Shown here one piece after another: positions 33,607-41,628 of a stretch of 41,628 nt of DNA. The stretch's first letter is position 1. Every line of letters starts with the position of its first letter. The notes beneath the pieces are model-generated. The model worked only from the letters and a program-made list of their open reading frames with translations. It was not told the DNA's origin and did no database searches. The position numbers and the translations under genes were made by a program. The DNA is taken from positions 1 to 41,628 of the forward strand of contig NZ_JACLAU010000030.1 of assembly GCF_014230305.1 (NCBI RefSeq). Reading direction: 5' to 3'. This DNA is from Novosphingobium aerophilum (lineage in GTDB: Bacteria > Pseudomonadota > Alphaproteobacteria > Sphingomonadales > Sphingomonadaceae).

Positions 33607-34548
33607 TCAGTGCGCGCCCCTGGTCCGCGCGACCATGTGCACGATGCCGGCCACGATGGCGCCGAGGACGATGCCGACCAGCGCCGAAAGGACGGCATGG
33701 GTCAGCCAGCCGAAGATCCCGCCCAAGGGGCCGGTCGCCTGCTCCACCCAGTGCCGCGCCGCATGTTCGACATGGGCAGGGCCGGCCATGCCGAGCACTT
33801 CCAGCCCATGCAGGATGATGCTGCCGCCCACCCACAGCATGGCGGCGGTGCCGATGATCGAGAGGAAGGTCAGCAGCACCGGCATGGCGCGCAGCAGGAA
33901 GGTGCCCATGCCCTTGGCGGCGCTGGAGGACCCTTTCGTGAGGCGCAGGCCGATGTCGTCCATCTTCACGATCAGCCCCACCGTGCCATAGACGATCACC
34001 GTGATGGCGATGCCGACCACGGCCAGGATCGCCGCTTGCAGCACGATCCCCTCGTCCGCGACCTCGGCCAGCGCGATGGCCATGATCTCGGCCGAAAGGA
34101 TCAGGTCGGTCCGCACCGCGCCCGAGACGCGCTCGTTCTCGAACGTCACCGCGTCGGTCGGGCGATCCTCGAGGGTTTGTCCGTGCTTTTCGCCGGTCAG
34201 CTTCTCCAGCAGCTTTTCGGCGCCTTCGAAGCACAGGAACAGCCCGCCGGCCATCAGCAGCGGCGTGATCGCACCGGGCAGCACCGCACTGAGCAGCAGG
34301 GCCACGGGCAACAGGATCACCAGCTTGTTGAACAGGCTGCCCCGGGCGATGCGGGCGATCACCGGCAGTTCGCGGTCCGGGGTGAAGTCAGTCACGTAGG
34401 ATGGCGTGACCGCCGCATCGTCGATCACCACGCCCGCCGCCTTGCTGCCCGCCTTGGTCGCGGCCGCGCTGACATCGTCGAGCGAGGCGGCGGCGGTCCG
34501 GGCGATCACGGCAACATCGTCGAGCAGGGCGACCAGACCGGTGGGCAT
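33607..34548 (-). CDS. DUF808-family (YedI-like) membrane protein
   Basis: The 313-residue protein starts at ATG 34548, giving the conserved N-terminus MPTGLVALLDDVAVIARTAA; the frame is open further upstream without family sequence. DUF808 hallmarks include DDVSAAATKAGSKAAGVVID, DDAAVTPSYV, a helix with LLMAGGLFLCFEGAEKL, FENERVSGAVRTDLILSAEI, and several hydrophobic segments. Function is unknown; YedI-like proteins are inner-membrane proteins, perhaps transporters. It lies downstream of the TonB receptor gene on the same strand, 283 bp away, and probably has its own promoter. The 283-bp gap holds no other gene. Confidence 0.92.
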   Translation of the reverse strand: MPTGLVALLDDVAVIARTAAASLDDVSAAATKAGSKAAGVVIDDAAVTPSYVTDFTPDRELPVIARIARGSLFNKLVILLPVALLLSAVLPGAITPLLMAGGLFLCFEGAEKLLEKLTGEKHGQTLEDRPTDAVTFENERVSGAVRTDLILSAEIMAIALAEVADEGIVLQAAILAVVGIAITVIVYGTVGLIVKMDDIGLRLTKGSSSAAKGMGTFLLRAMPVLLTFLSIIGTAAMLWVGGSIILHGLEVLGMAGPAHVEHAARHWVEQATGPLGGIFGWLTHAVLSALVGIVLGAIVAGIVHMVARTRGAH

Positions 34549-34831
34549 GGGGTGGAGTATCCGTGACAAGGGGATTGGAACCGATGGGTGTGCCGACCCG
34601 GCCGGGGACGGGACGACAGGCACTCGCCATCGACATAGCGGCCTAGCCCGTGCCGGGCCAAGCCGGAAGTTCCCCCTGCGTGCCGGCAAGTGGCCGAAAT
34701 CCACAGCACGGCGCCACCTGCGGCCGCCAGTGCGCCGTCCGTCGTCGGCATTCAATGCCGCTTAGGCCACGCGCCGCAACCTTCCCAACCCTGGCCGAGC
34801 AGGGCTGGCAAAGGCCGATTTCGGTGCTCGT

Positions 34832-36982
34832 TCAGTACCTTACGCGAACCCCGCCACTAGCGGCGCGCGGCGTCCCCGGCTGGACCCACAACTGGGCGAA
34901 GCTGTTGGTGTAATAGGTCGTGTCGAACAGGTTCTGGACCTGCGCGAAAACCTCGATCCGGTCGGTGAGCTGCCAGTTCGCGAAGAGTCGGGCCAGGGTA
35001 TAGGCGGGTAGTTCGAACCGTGTCCCCACTTCGCCCAGCCGCGCGCCGACGTGCTGGAGCCCGGCGCCGACACGCAGCCGGGTCGACCCGATCGCGAAGG
35101 GGCGGGATGCCTGCAGGTTGAAGGTATGGCGCGGGACGTTGATCAGCCGGTCACCGGTGCGGATCTGCAGCGCGAAGTTGGGATCGAGCACGTCGGCCCG
35201 CGCCTCGGCGTCGACGTAGGCATAGGACACCTGCACCTCGACCTCGCCGGGCAGGGTCCCTGCCAGATCGAACTCGAAACCCTGGCTGGCGGCGCGGCCG
35301 ATCGGCAGCGAGAAGCCGGGATTGGCCGGGTCGGCGGCGAGCACGTTGGTCTTGCGCAGGTTGAAGTAGGCGAGGGTGCCGGTCAGCGCGTTGTCGAGCA
35401 GTCCGAACTTGACCCCCGCCTCGAAGGCGCGGCTCGTCTCGGGATCGAAGATTGCCCCAGTGGCGGTGGCGCCGATGTTGGAGCGGAAACCCTCGCCGTA
35501 GGAAGCATACAGCGACAGGGCGGGATCGACCGTCCAGACCAGGCCGACCTGCGGGCTGAAACGTTCGGCCGTGCGCGACTGCTCGGTGCCCGCGGTGCGG
35601 TTGCGAGAGCGCAGCGAGAACCGGTCGTAGCGCCCGCCCACCCGCAGCTGCAGGCTGTCGGCAAGGGTGATCTGATCCTGCAGGTAGGCCCCGAACGCCC
35701 TCTGCACGTCGAGCCGGTTGGTCTGCGGCCCGGGCACGGGCAGGGCGAAGCGGCCATAGACCGGGGCGAACACGTTGATGATGTTGGCGGCCTGGTCGGT
35801 CGGATTGCCGCTGTTGGCGGCCGGCCGCACCCGCAGGAAAAGCTGGCCGTTGGCGAACCGGTCGAAGTCGGCCCCGATCAACACGCGGTGACGCAGCCCG
35901 GCCAGGGTGGCGTCACCGGACAGTTCGGCGCGCAGCACCGCATGATCGGCGTCATAGTCGCGGAAACGGCGCTGGCGCGAGAGTGACTGCCCGTCGATGA
36001 ACAGCTTCTGCCGGCTGGCCGCCAGTTCCGCCTCGGTCGAGAAACCCGCCAGGCTGGTCTCGCGATAGCTGCCGCCCACCAGCAGACTCCACGCCGGGCT
36101 GAAGCTGTGCTGCAACTGCAGTTGATGCCCGGTCGCACGTGCCTTGATCGGTCCGTCGCCGGGTTCGCCGAGGAAGCGGTTGCGCGCCACCCGGCCCAAC
36201 TGGCCGTTGATCGCGACCACACCGCGATCGAACGGGACTTCCTGGCGGGTCAGCTCCAGATCATAGGTCAGGACCGTGTGCGCGCCCAGCCGAACCGAGA
36301 TCGACGGCAGGAAGCCGTAACGCTGGGTTTCGACCGTGTCGCGGAAACTGTCCGCCTGTTCGTAGTAGCCGATCAGCCGCGCCGCCAGGCCATCGGTGAC
36401 GGCCAGGTTCAGGTCCGCGTCGCCGCGCGCCGTGGCGAAGCTGCCGTAGCTGGCCGACGCGGTGCCGCTGGTGGTGCCGAACTGGGCCCGCTTGGTCACC
36501 AGGTTGACCGTCCCGCCCGGCTCACCCCGTCCGAACAAGGCGGCGTTGGGGCCCTTGAGGATCTCGATCCGCTGAATCCCGGCCACGTCGCGCGGCCCGC
36601 CGAAGCCGCGCCCGCCGTTGAAGCCATTGACCAGATAGCCGCTCGGCAAATTCTCGTCGCCGACAAAGCCGCGCACGGCATAGGCGTCCCACAGTCCGCC
36701 GAAATTGTTCTGGCGGGCAACACCGGCATTGAGATCAAGCGCGTCGGTCAGGCGCAGGATGTTGTTGTCCTGCAGGGTCCGCGTTTCGATCACGGCGATC
36801 GACTGGGGGATCTCGCGGGTGTCGAACTCGCCGCGATAGGCTTGGCGCAGCCCGGTCACGGTGATGGCCTCGCCGGGCCGCTCGGCGGCCTCTTCCTCCA
36901 GCTCGGCGGCTTGTGCGGTCGCGAGGGGGAACAGGCCTGCCACGGCCAGCGCCGCCAGCGAGGTGCGAGTGAAAGCGTTCAT
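34832..36982 (-). CDS. TonB-dependent siderophore-type receptor
   Basis: From ATG 36982 (MNAFTRTSL) the receptor has 716 residues; AGGGG precedes this start. An in-frame ATG at 37003 would add seven residues. A signal peptide ends near AQAA. The plug domain carries EAITVTGLRQAYRG (TonB box region), TREIPQSIAVI, and ILKGPNAALFGRGEPGGTVN. That stretch, with YEQADSFRD, fits the FhuA/FecA-like siderophore class. The barrel ends in GVRVRY. It stands divergent to an ABC exporter with palindromes between. A metallophore or a peptide ligand is likely; iron control is not evident because no Fur box was seen. Confidence 0.93.
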   Translation of the reverse strand: MNAFTRTSLAALAVAGLFPLATAQAAELEEEAAERPGEAITVTGLRQAYRGEFDTREIPQSIAVIETRTLQDNNILRLTDALDLNAGVARQNNFGGLWDAYAVRGFVGDENLPSGYLVNGFNGGRGFGGPRDVAGIQRIEILKGPNAALFGRGEPGGTVNLVTKRAQFGTTSGTASASYGSFATARGDADLNLAVTDGLAARLIGYYEQADSFRDTVETQRYGFLPSISVRLGAHTVLTYDLELTRQEVPFDRGVVAINGQLGRVARNRFLGEPGDGPIKARATGHQLQLQHSFSPAWSLLVGGSYRETSLAGFSTEAELAASRQKLFIDGQSLSRQRRFRDYDADHAVLRAELSGDATLAGLRHRVLIGADFDRFANGQLFLRVRPAANSGNPTDQAANIINVFAPVYGRFALPVPGPQTNRLDVQRAFGAYLQDQITLADSLQLRVGGRYDRFSLRSRNRTAGTEQSRTAERFSPQVGLVWTVDPALSLYASYGEGFRSNIGATATGAIFDPETSRAFEAGVKFGLLDNALTGTLAYFNLRKTNVLAADPANPGFSLPIGRAASQGFEFDLAGTLPGEVEVQVSYAYVDAEARADVLDPNFALQIRTGDRLINVPRHTFNLQASRPFAIGSTRLRVGAGLQHVGARLGEVGTRFELPAYTLARLFANWQLTDRIEVFAQVQNLFDTTYYTNSFAQLWVQPGTPRAASGGVRVRY

Positions 36983-37014
36983 CAAATGCCCCTGATCAGA
37001 CATGCTTCAGCAAC

Positions 37015-37027
37015 GTTACAATGTAAC
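37015..37027. promoter_or_regulatory. Perfect palindrome upstream of the TonB receptor
   Basis: GTTACAATGTAAC is a perfect 13-bp palindrome with a single central base, 12 bases upstream of ATG 37003. It runs on into AATGTAACATT, itself a palindrome around a central A. Likely operator of an unlinked TetR- or MarR-type regulator. Confidence 0.6.
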
Positions 37028-37070
37028 ATTCGGGCGGCGACTTACCCAAAGCTGCGCCCAAGTCAATAGG

Positions 37071-37090
37071 ACGTTATAACATTACATTGA
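37071..37090. promoter_or_regulatory. Second related operator-like site, on the ABC transporter side
   Basis: ACGTTATAACATTACATTGA resembles the first site: ACGTTA is shared, GTTATAAC is a perfect palindrome, and ATTACATT is the complement of AATGTAAT. It lies 31 bp before the ABC ATPase start, so one regulator could bind both ends of the divergent promoter. Confidence 0.5.
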
Positions 37091-37121
37091 CACGGGCGCA
37101 TGGCCGGGGAAATAGACCGGC

Positions 37122-37865
37122 ATGATGATCGAATCCGACCCTGACCATCCGCTTGATCCTGTGATCGACTTGTCCGGCCTGACCCTGCGGCGCGGCCCCA
37201 GGACTGTTCTGGCCGACCTCAGTCTGCAGGTTGGGCCCGGGGAAATCTATGCGCTGCTGGGCGGCAACGGCGCGGGCAAGTCCACCACTCTGGCCGTTCT
37301 GCTGGGCTTTCTGGCGCCCGATTCGGGCGTGGCGCGCGTGGCGGGGGTCGATCCGGCCGTCGCGCCCGATCAGGCGCGGCGGCAGATCGCCTACCTCCCC
37401 GAAAGCGTGGCGCTGTACGATCAGCTCACCGCGCATGAAAACATCGCCTACTTCATGGCCCTGGCCGGCAGTGAGCCCGGCCCGGACATCATCGATGCCG
37501 CGCTCGACGCGGCCGGGCTGCAGAGCGAGGCGCGCACCCGCCGGGTGGGGGGCTATTCGAAAGGCATGCGCCAGAAGGTGGCGATTGCCATGGCCGTCCT
37601 GCGCGAAGTTCCCGTGCTGCTGCTGGATGAACCGACCAGCGGTCTCGATCCGCGCGCCACGGCCGATTTCAACGCGCTGCTGGGCCGGCTCAAGGCGCGG
37701 GGTACGGCCATCCTGATGGTGACCCACGATCTGCTGGGAGCGGCCGATTGCGCCGACCGGATCGGCTTCCTCGCGGGTGGACGGATCGTGGAAGAAGTGC
37801 GCCCTGCGGAGGGGATCGATGTCATGGCCCTTCACCATCGCTATGGGGAGGTCGCTGCCGCATGA
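37122..37865 (+). CDS. ABC transporter ATP-binding protein (ABC-2 exporter type)
   Basis: The 247-residue ATPase has Walker A GGNGAGKST at 47-55, signature YSKGMRQKVAI, Walker B VLLLDEPTSGLDP, and the switch His in VTHD. The sequence YLPESVALYDQLTAHENI is typical of CcmA/NosF-type ATPases of ABC-2 exporters. Its end overlaps the first permease gene (ATGA). With two permeases it would form an inner-membrane exporter. Start is ATG 37122; the neighbouring ATG 37125 is equally possible. Confidence 0.93.
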   Translation: MMIESDPDHPLDPVIDLSGLTLRRGPRTVLADLSLQVGPGEIYALLGGNGAGKSTTLAVLLGFLAPDSGVARVAGVDPAVAPDQARRQIAYLPESVALYDQLTAHENIAYFMALAGSEPGPDIIDAALDAAGLQSEARTRRVGGYSKGMRQKVAIAMAVLREVPVLLLDEPTSGLDPRATADFNALLGRLKARGTAILMVTHDLLGAADCADRIGFLAGGRIVEEVRPAEGIDVMALHHRYGEVAAA

Positions 37866-39307
37866 GCCCCATCCGCCTGATGGCGGCCAATGACTGGCGC
37901 CTGATGGCGCGCAGTCGGGTCGCGCAGCTTGCCTTGCTGATGCTGTTGGCGCTGGCCGCCGTGGCCGCACTGACGGCGATCGCCCATCGGGACCACAGCA
38001 ATGACCTGCGCGCCCGGTTCCAGGCCCAGGCCGACCAGGATTTCGACGGACAGCCGGCGCGGCACCCCCACCGGATGGTCCACTATGGGCACTTCGTGTT
38101 CCGTCCCCTGCCGGCGCTGGCCGGGTTCGATCCGGGGGTCGACGCCTTCACCGGCAGCACCATCTTCCTGGAAGGCCACCGCCAGAACAGCGCCAACTTC
38201 GGCGACGTGCGCCAGTCGTCGCTGCTGGCGCGGTTCGGGCAGCTGAGCCCGGCCTTCGTCCTGCAGGTGCTGGCGCCGCTGGTGTTGATCTTCATCGGCT
38301 TCGGGCTGATTGCTGCGGAGCGGGAACGGGGCACGCTGCGGCTGCTGCGGGTCCATGGCCGTTCGGCGGGCGAGGTCCTGCGCGGCAAACTCCTCGCCCT
38401 GGCCGGCATTGCCGCGGTCCTGCTGCTGCCGGCCTGCCTCGCCCTGGCCTGGCTGACCGTGAGCGCTCAGGCGGAGCCTGTGGCGGCGGTCCTGCTCACC
38501 ATCGGTTATGCCGGCTATCTCGGGCTCTGGGTCACCGGGGTGGTGACGGTGTCAGCGCTGACCCGGTCGGCGCGGGGGGCGCTCATGGCCCTGCTCGGGC
38601 TGTGGGCCGTCACCACGATCCTGGTGCCGCGGATCGGCTCGGATGTCGCGCTGCGGATGGCGCCACTGCCGACCCGCCTGGAAACCGATATCGCCATCCA
38701 GCGGGACCTGCATCGCATCGGGGACAGCCACAACCCGGACGATCCTCATTTCGCGGCCTTCAAGGCCGGCCTGCTGGCGCGTTACAAGGTGTCGAGGGTC
38801 GAAGACCTGCCGCTCAACTATCGCGGCCTGGTCGCGATGGAGGGCGAACGCCTGACCGCCGGCCTGTTCGATCGCTATGCCGAAGCCCAGTTTGCCCGGC
38901 AACGGCGGCAGGCCGAGGTGGTGAATGGCCTGGCGCTGCTCAGCCCTGCCGTCGCGGTGCGCAGCCTGTCGATGGCGCTGGCCGGCACCGATCTGGAGGG
39001 GCACCGCCGCTTCCTGCGCCAGGCCGAAGCCTATCGCTACACGATCGTGCAGGGGCTGAACCGGCTCCAGGCCGAAGCTGTGACCTATGTCGATGATGGC
39101 AACCGCAACAGCGATCCCGAGGCCGCCCGCCGGGTGCGCATCGATCCGCGCCATTGGCACGATGTGCCGGACTTCACCTATCGCTCGGCCGGTCTGGGCG
39201 AACGGATCCGGGCTGCCGCCCCCGGGGCTGCCGTGCTCGCCGTCTGGCTGGTGCTGGCAGCCGGTGCCCTGGGTCTGGCGGCGCGCCGCCTCGGAAGGGA
39301 CCTGTGA
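37862..39307 (+). CDS. ABC-2 permease with DUF3526-type domain, first of two
   Basis: The 481-residue protein starts at ATG 37862, overlapping the ATPase stop. A first membrane helix (residues 20-42) is followed by a long periplasmic loop to about 130, then five helices, another large soluble region (about 260-440) and a final helix near 455. ERERGTLRLLRVHGRS is the typical cytoplasmic motif that contacts the ATPase. The large loops characterise DUF3526-containing ABC-2 permeases. It would pair with the next gene's product to form the heterodimeric membrane part. Cargo is unknown. Confidence 0.87.
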   Translation: MSPIRLMAANDWRLMARSRVAQLALLMLLALAAVAALTAIAHRDHSNDLRARFQAQADQDFDGQPARHPHRMVHYGHFVFRPLPALAGFDPGVDAFTGSTIFLEGHRQNSANFGDVRQSSLLARFGQLSPAFVLQVLAPLVLIFIGFGLIAAERERGTLRLLRVHGRSAGEVLRGKLLALAGIAAVLLLPACLALAWLTVSAQAEPVAAVLLTIGYAGYLGLWVTGVVTVSALTRSARGALMALLGLWAVTTILVPRIGSDVALRMAPLPTRLETDIAIQRDLHRIGDSHNPDDPHFAAFKAGLLARYKVSRVEDLPLNYRGLVAMEGERLTAGLFDRYAEAQFARQRRQAEVVNGLALLSPAVAVRSLSMALAGTDLEGHRRFLRQAEAYRYTIVQGLNRLQAEAVTYVDDGNRNSDPEAARRVRIDPRHWHDVPDFTYRSAGLGERIRAAAPGAAVLAVWLVLAAGALGLAARRLGRDL

Positions 39308-40590
39308 TGTCGTTGTGGAGTCACGAACTGCGCCTGTTCCTGCGCCAGCCGCTGGCCGCGCCGCTGCTCGCGCTGCTCCTGCTGCTCGCCTCGGCCAGCG
39401 TCTGGGCCGGGCTGGCCGAGATCACCCGGCAGCATGCGGCGATCGACCGGATCCTGCCGCAGCAGGCGGCGGACGAGGCCGCGGTGGCGGCCTGGGCCAC
39501 CCGGGAGGGCGATGCCGGCAACGTGGCCTACTACACCCATTACGCCACTTGGGACCGGCCCTCGCCGCTGGCCTTCGCAGCGCTCGGTCAGCGTGACGTG
39601 GCGCCTTTCGTGCTGCGGATCAGGGCCCTGGCGCTGGAAGGCCAGATCAACGAGAGCGAGGCCTACAATGCCGAACTGGCGCTGCCGGGGCGGTTCGACT
39701 GGGCCTTTGTCCTCACCTACCTCGCGCCGCTGTTCATCATCGTGCTGCTCCACGATCTGGTCTCGAGCGAGCGCGAGGGCGGGCGGCTGCTCCTGCTCAC
39801 CGTGATGGCCCGGTCGGAAACGGCGCTGTGGGTCCGAAGGGTGGTGCTGCGGGTGGGGCTGGTGATCCTGACCCTGGTCCTGCCCCTGGCAGTCGGCGGC
39901 CTGCTGTCCGGGGCGGGACAGCCCATCCTCGGCATGGCCGGGCTCGCCGCCGCCTATGCGGTGTTCTGGGCCCTGGTCTGTGTGGCGGTGGGACGATTCC
40001 GCCTGGCTTCGGTGACCTCGGCGGCGACTCTGGCGGCCGTGTGGCTGATCATGACCCTGGTGCTGCCCGGGCTCGCACTGCTGGCGATCAACGCGGCTGT
40101 TCCCGTGCGTCAGGGCGTGGAGCTGACCCTGGCCCAGCGCGAGGCGGTCCACGCCGGGTGGGACAAGCCCAAGGAGGCCACGCTGGCGGCCTTCTTCCGG
40201 GAGGAGCCGGCGTGGCGCGATACCGCGCCGATGCGGAGCGGCTTTCACTGGAAGTGGTACTACGCCTTCCAGCATCTGGGCGATCTGAGCGTGGCGGAGC
40301 AGGTCCGTGCCTACCGGGCGGGGCTCGAGCGGCGCAACGCGCTGAGCGGCCGGATCGGGCTGCTGTTGCCCCCGGTTGGTCTGCAGATGGTCCTGCATCG
40401 CCTGGCCGAGACTGACCTGGTCGCTCAACTGACCTATCAGGACCGCATCCGCCGCTACCACCGCGAGTTGAGGCACTTTTTCTATCCCTTCCTGTTCCGG
40501 GAGCAGCCCTTTGGCCCGGCCGACTTCGCCCGCGCACCGCGCTGGCGTGATTCCGCGGACACCCCCCGGCCGCCCCGGCCTGGCGCCTGA
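39307..40590 (+). CDS. ABC-2 permease with DUF3526-type domain, second of two
   Basis: The 427-residue protein starts at ATG 39307, sharing one base with the previous stop (TGATG). It has the same layout as its partner: helix 1 at about 18-36, a long extracytoplasmic loop, an SSEREGGRLLLLTVMARS contact motif near 155-172, four helices, and a soluble domain in the last 150 residues with WYYAFQHLGDLSVAEQVRAY. Low but clear resemblance to the first permease indicates duplication. The operon ends here; 137 bp with no clear terminator lead to the GH2 gene. Confidence 0.87.
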   Translation: MSLWSHELRLFLRQPLAAPLLALLLLLASASVWAGLAEITRQHAAIDRILPQQAADEAAVAAWATREGDAGNVAYYTHYATWDRPSPLAFAALGQRDVAPFVLRIRALALEGQINESEAYNAELALPGRFDWAFVLTYLAPLFIIVLLHDLVSSEREGGRLLLLTVMARSETALWVRRVVLRVGLVILTLVLPLAVGGLLSGAGQPILGMAGLAAAYAVFWALVCVAVGRFRLASVTSAATLAAVWLIMTLVLPGLALLAINAAVPVRQGVELTLAQREAVHAGWDKPKEATLAAFFREEPAWRDTAPMRSGFHWKWYYAFQHLGDLSVAEQVRAYRAGLERRNALSGRIGLLLPPVGLQMVLHRLAETDLVAQLTYQDRIRRYHRELRHFFYPFLFREQPFGPADFARAPRWRDSADTPRPPRPGA

Positions 40591-40727
40591 CGTGCTTGAT
40601 GCCGGCGGCCAATGGGCCCCCGCCGGGGCCACTGGTCGGCAAATTGGTCTGGCCTTTTTGCTTCGAGACGCTTGCCCATGGTCGTGGTCTGCCGCATAAT
40701 CGGTCGGGCCAAAGAGGGAGAAGGGCG

Positions 40728-41628
40728 ATGCCGAGCAACCGTGCGCTGATCATGTTGGCGTTCACCACCCTGGGCGCGGTCACGGGGATCAGCCCGACGC
40801 TCGCCAAGACGTCGGCCCCCGATCCCGCAGCGCGCGCCGATCGCCCGGTCCAGGTCCTGGCCGAAGGCTGGCGCTTCCGGCTCGATCCGGCCACCGCCGG
40901 TCCCGAGCAGCCGGGCTTCGATGACAGCGGTTGGGCGCCCGTCGCGGTCCCGCATAGCTGGAACCGGGTGGGTTTCTACCGCGCCGACACGCCGGGGCGG
41001 CTCAACCGGCCCGAGACAATCGACAAGACCATGGGGGTCGGCTGGTACCGCCTGACCTTTACTCCGACCGGTGCCTTCACCGGCAAGCGCCTGTGGCTGG
41101 AATTCGACGCGGCAAGCCGGCTGGCCGAGGTCTGGCTCAATGGCGTCCGGCTGGGCTCGCACATGGGCGGCTTCTCGCGCTTCCGCTTCGATGCGACCGC
41201 GGCGTTCCGGCCGGGGCAGCCCAATGTGCTCGCCGTGCGGGTCGACAACAGCAAGCCCGCGCCCGGCGCCGCCACGGCCGACGCCCTGCCGCTGGCGGGC
41301 GATTTCTTCGTCCATGGCGGGCTGTATCGCCCGGTCCGGCTGGTCGCCACCGATGCCGTCCATGTCGACATGCTCGACCATGGCGGTAGCGGGATCGCTG
41401 CGACCACCGAGGCGATCGGCCCCGGCCGGGCCGTGGTGCGCGTGACCACGCGCCTGCGCAATGACGGGGCGGGGGCCACCCCCGTCACGGTCACCACCCG
41501 GCTGGTCGATCATCTGGGCCGCACTGCGGCCACCGCGACCACGACCGTGCCCCTCGCCACGGCCGGCAGCGGGCAGGCTGAGCAGACCCTGACCATCGCC
41601 CGCCCGCGCTTGTGGGCTGGCACAGTCG
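40728..41628 (+). CDS. Secreted glycoside hydrolase family 2 enzyme, N-terminal part (cut by window end)
   Basis: The frame starts at ATG 40728 behind GAGGGAGAAGGG and stays open for 300 codons to the window end. Residues 1-26 form a signal peptide ending near TLAK. The GH2 sugar-binding domain follows: WRFRLDP, VPHSWNRVG, GVGWYRLTF, LWLEFDAASRLAEVWLNGVR, LGSHMGGFSRFRFD and VDNSKP, then the immunoglobulin-like domain from about 205. The catalytic barrel lies outside the window, so beta-galactosidase, beta-glucuronidase or beta-mannosidase activity cannot be decided. A periplasmic GH2 would fit the mutarotase, transporter and pentose-oxidation genes at 15-22 kb. A GGTCTGGCC-like sequence at about 40645 may be part of an operator. 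Confidence 0.88.
   Translation, partial: MPSNRALIMLAFTTLGAVTGISPTLAKTSAPDPAARADRPVQVLAEGWRFRLDPATAGPEQPGFDDSGWAPVAVPHSWNRVGFYRADTPGRLNRPETIDKTMGVGWYRLTFTPTGAFTGKRLWLEFDAASRLAEVWLNGVRLGSHMGGFSRFRFDATAAFRPGQPNVLAVRVDNSKPAPGAATADALPLAGDFFVHGGLYRPVRLVATDAVHVDMLDHGGSGIAATTEAIGPGRAVVRVTTRLRNDGAGATPVTVTTRLVDHLGRTAATATTTVPLATAGSGQAEQTLTIARPRLWAGTV

Noticed and set aside
40641..40660. GGTCTGGCC sequence as a GntR operator before the GH2 gene
   Set aside because: It is only an imperfect half-palindrome and no second copy was found at the galM/MFS promoter, so it is mentioned in the GH2 entry only.

Overview
The window is high-GC alphaproteobacterial DNA. It most resembles a sphingomonad (Novosphingobium, Sphingobium or Sphingomonas type): TonB-dependent receptors with sphingomonad-style signal peptides and TonB boxes, Weimberg-type sugar oxidation instead of phosphorylation, meta-cleavage aromatic genes, and short operons whose genes overlap by ATGA or GTGA. 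This is inferred from gene content. No rRNA, tRNA or CRISPR array was seen. By eye the first 14 kb is less GC-rich and carries all the recognisable insertion-sequence material; the rest is very GC-rich and more orderly. No composition was calculated.

Region 1 (1-14.3 kb) is a mosaic. It holds a CapA-like gene and an IS6-family element. A TetR regulator then stands divergent to an operon encoding both subunits of a C-glycoside deglycosidase-like enzyme, a TonB-dependent receptor and, beyond a strong terminator, a secreted alpha/beta hydrolase. On the minus strand follow a nucleoside hydrolase-like exported protein, an FGGY kinase and a split transketolase. That kinase/transketolase set matches the arrangement known for D-apulose (apiose) catabolism, but the N-terminal transketolase subunit is truncated. 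Next to the truncation lie an IS66-type end, a Tat-exported DUF1080 (3-keto-glycoside hydrolase) protein and a decayed IS66 transposase. The region therefore has two gene sets pointing to 3-keto-glycoside chemistry and one pointing to a plant branched-chain sugar.

Region 2 (14.3-22.9 kb) is a sugar locus: a SnoaL-like protein, a FucP-type MFS transporter, an exported aldose 1-epimerase, an IlvD-type sugar-acid dehydratase, an alpha-ketoglutarate semialdehyde dehydrogenase, an AraD1-type FAH protein and a FadR-type GntR regulator. Together these would turn a pentonate, probably L-arabonate, into 2-oxoglutarate. Between AraD1 and the regulator lie the head and tail of a Gfo/Idh/MocA sugar dehydrogenase whose middle is deleted, so the first oxidation must be done elsewhere. 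A secreted GH2 glycosidase starts at the right edge of the window.

Region 3 (23-31.2 kb) is an aromatic catabolic operon: a LysR regulator, an amidohydrolase, an MhpA-like flavin hydroxylase, a GlcG/HbpS-like protein, a type I extradiol dioxygenase, an FAH-type hydrolase, an exported metallo-beta-lactamase-fold hydrolase, a small possible Rieske remnant and an HSL-type esterase. The logic is hydroxylation, meta ring cleavage, then hydrolysis.

Region 4 (31.3-41.6 kb) has rlmJ, a sterol desaturase-like membrane enzyme, a DUF808 membrane protein, and a siderophore-type TonB receptor divergent from an ABC exporter made of one ATPase and two DUF3526-type permeases, with palindromes in the shared promoter. 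The GH2 gene follows and runs off the end.
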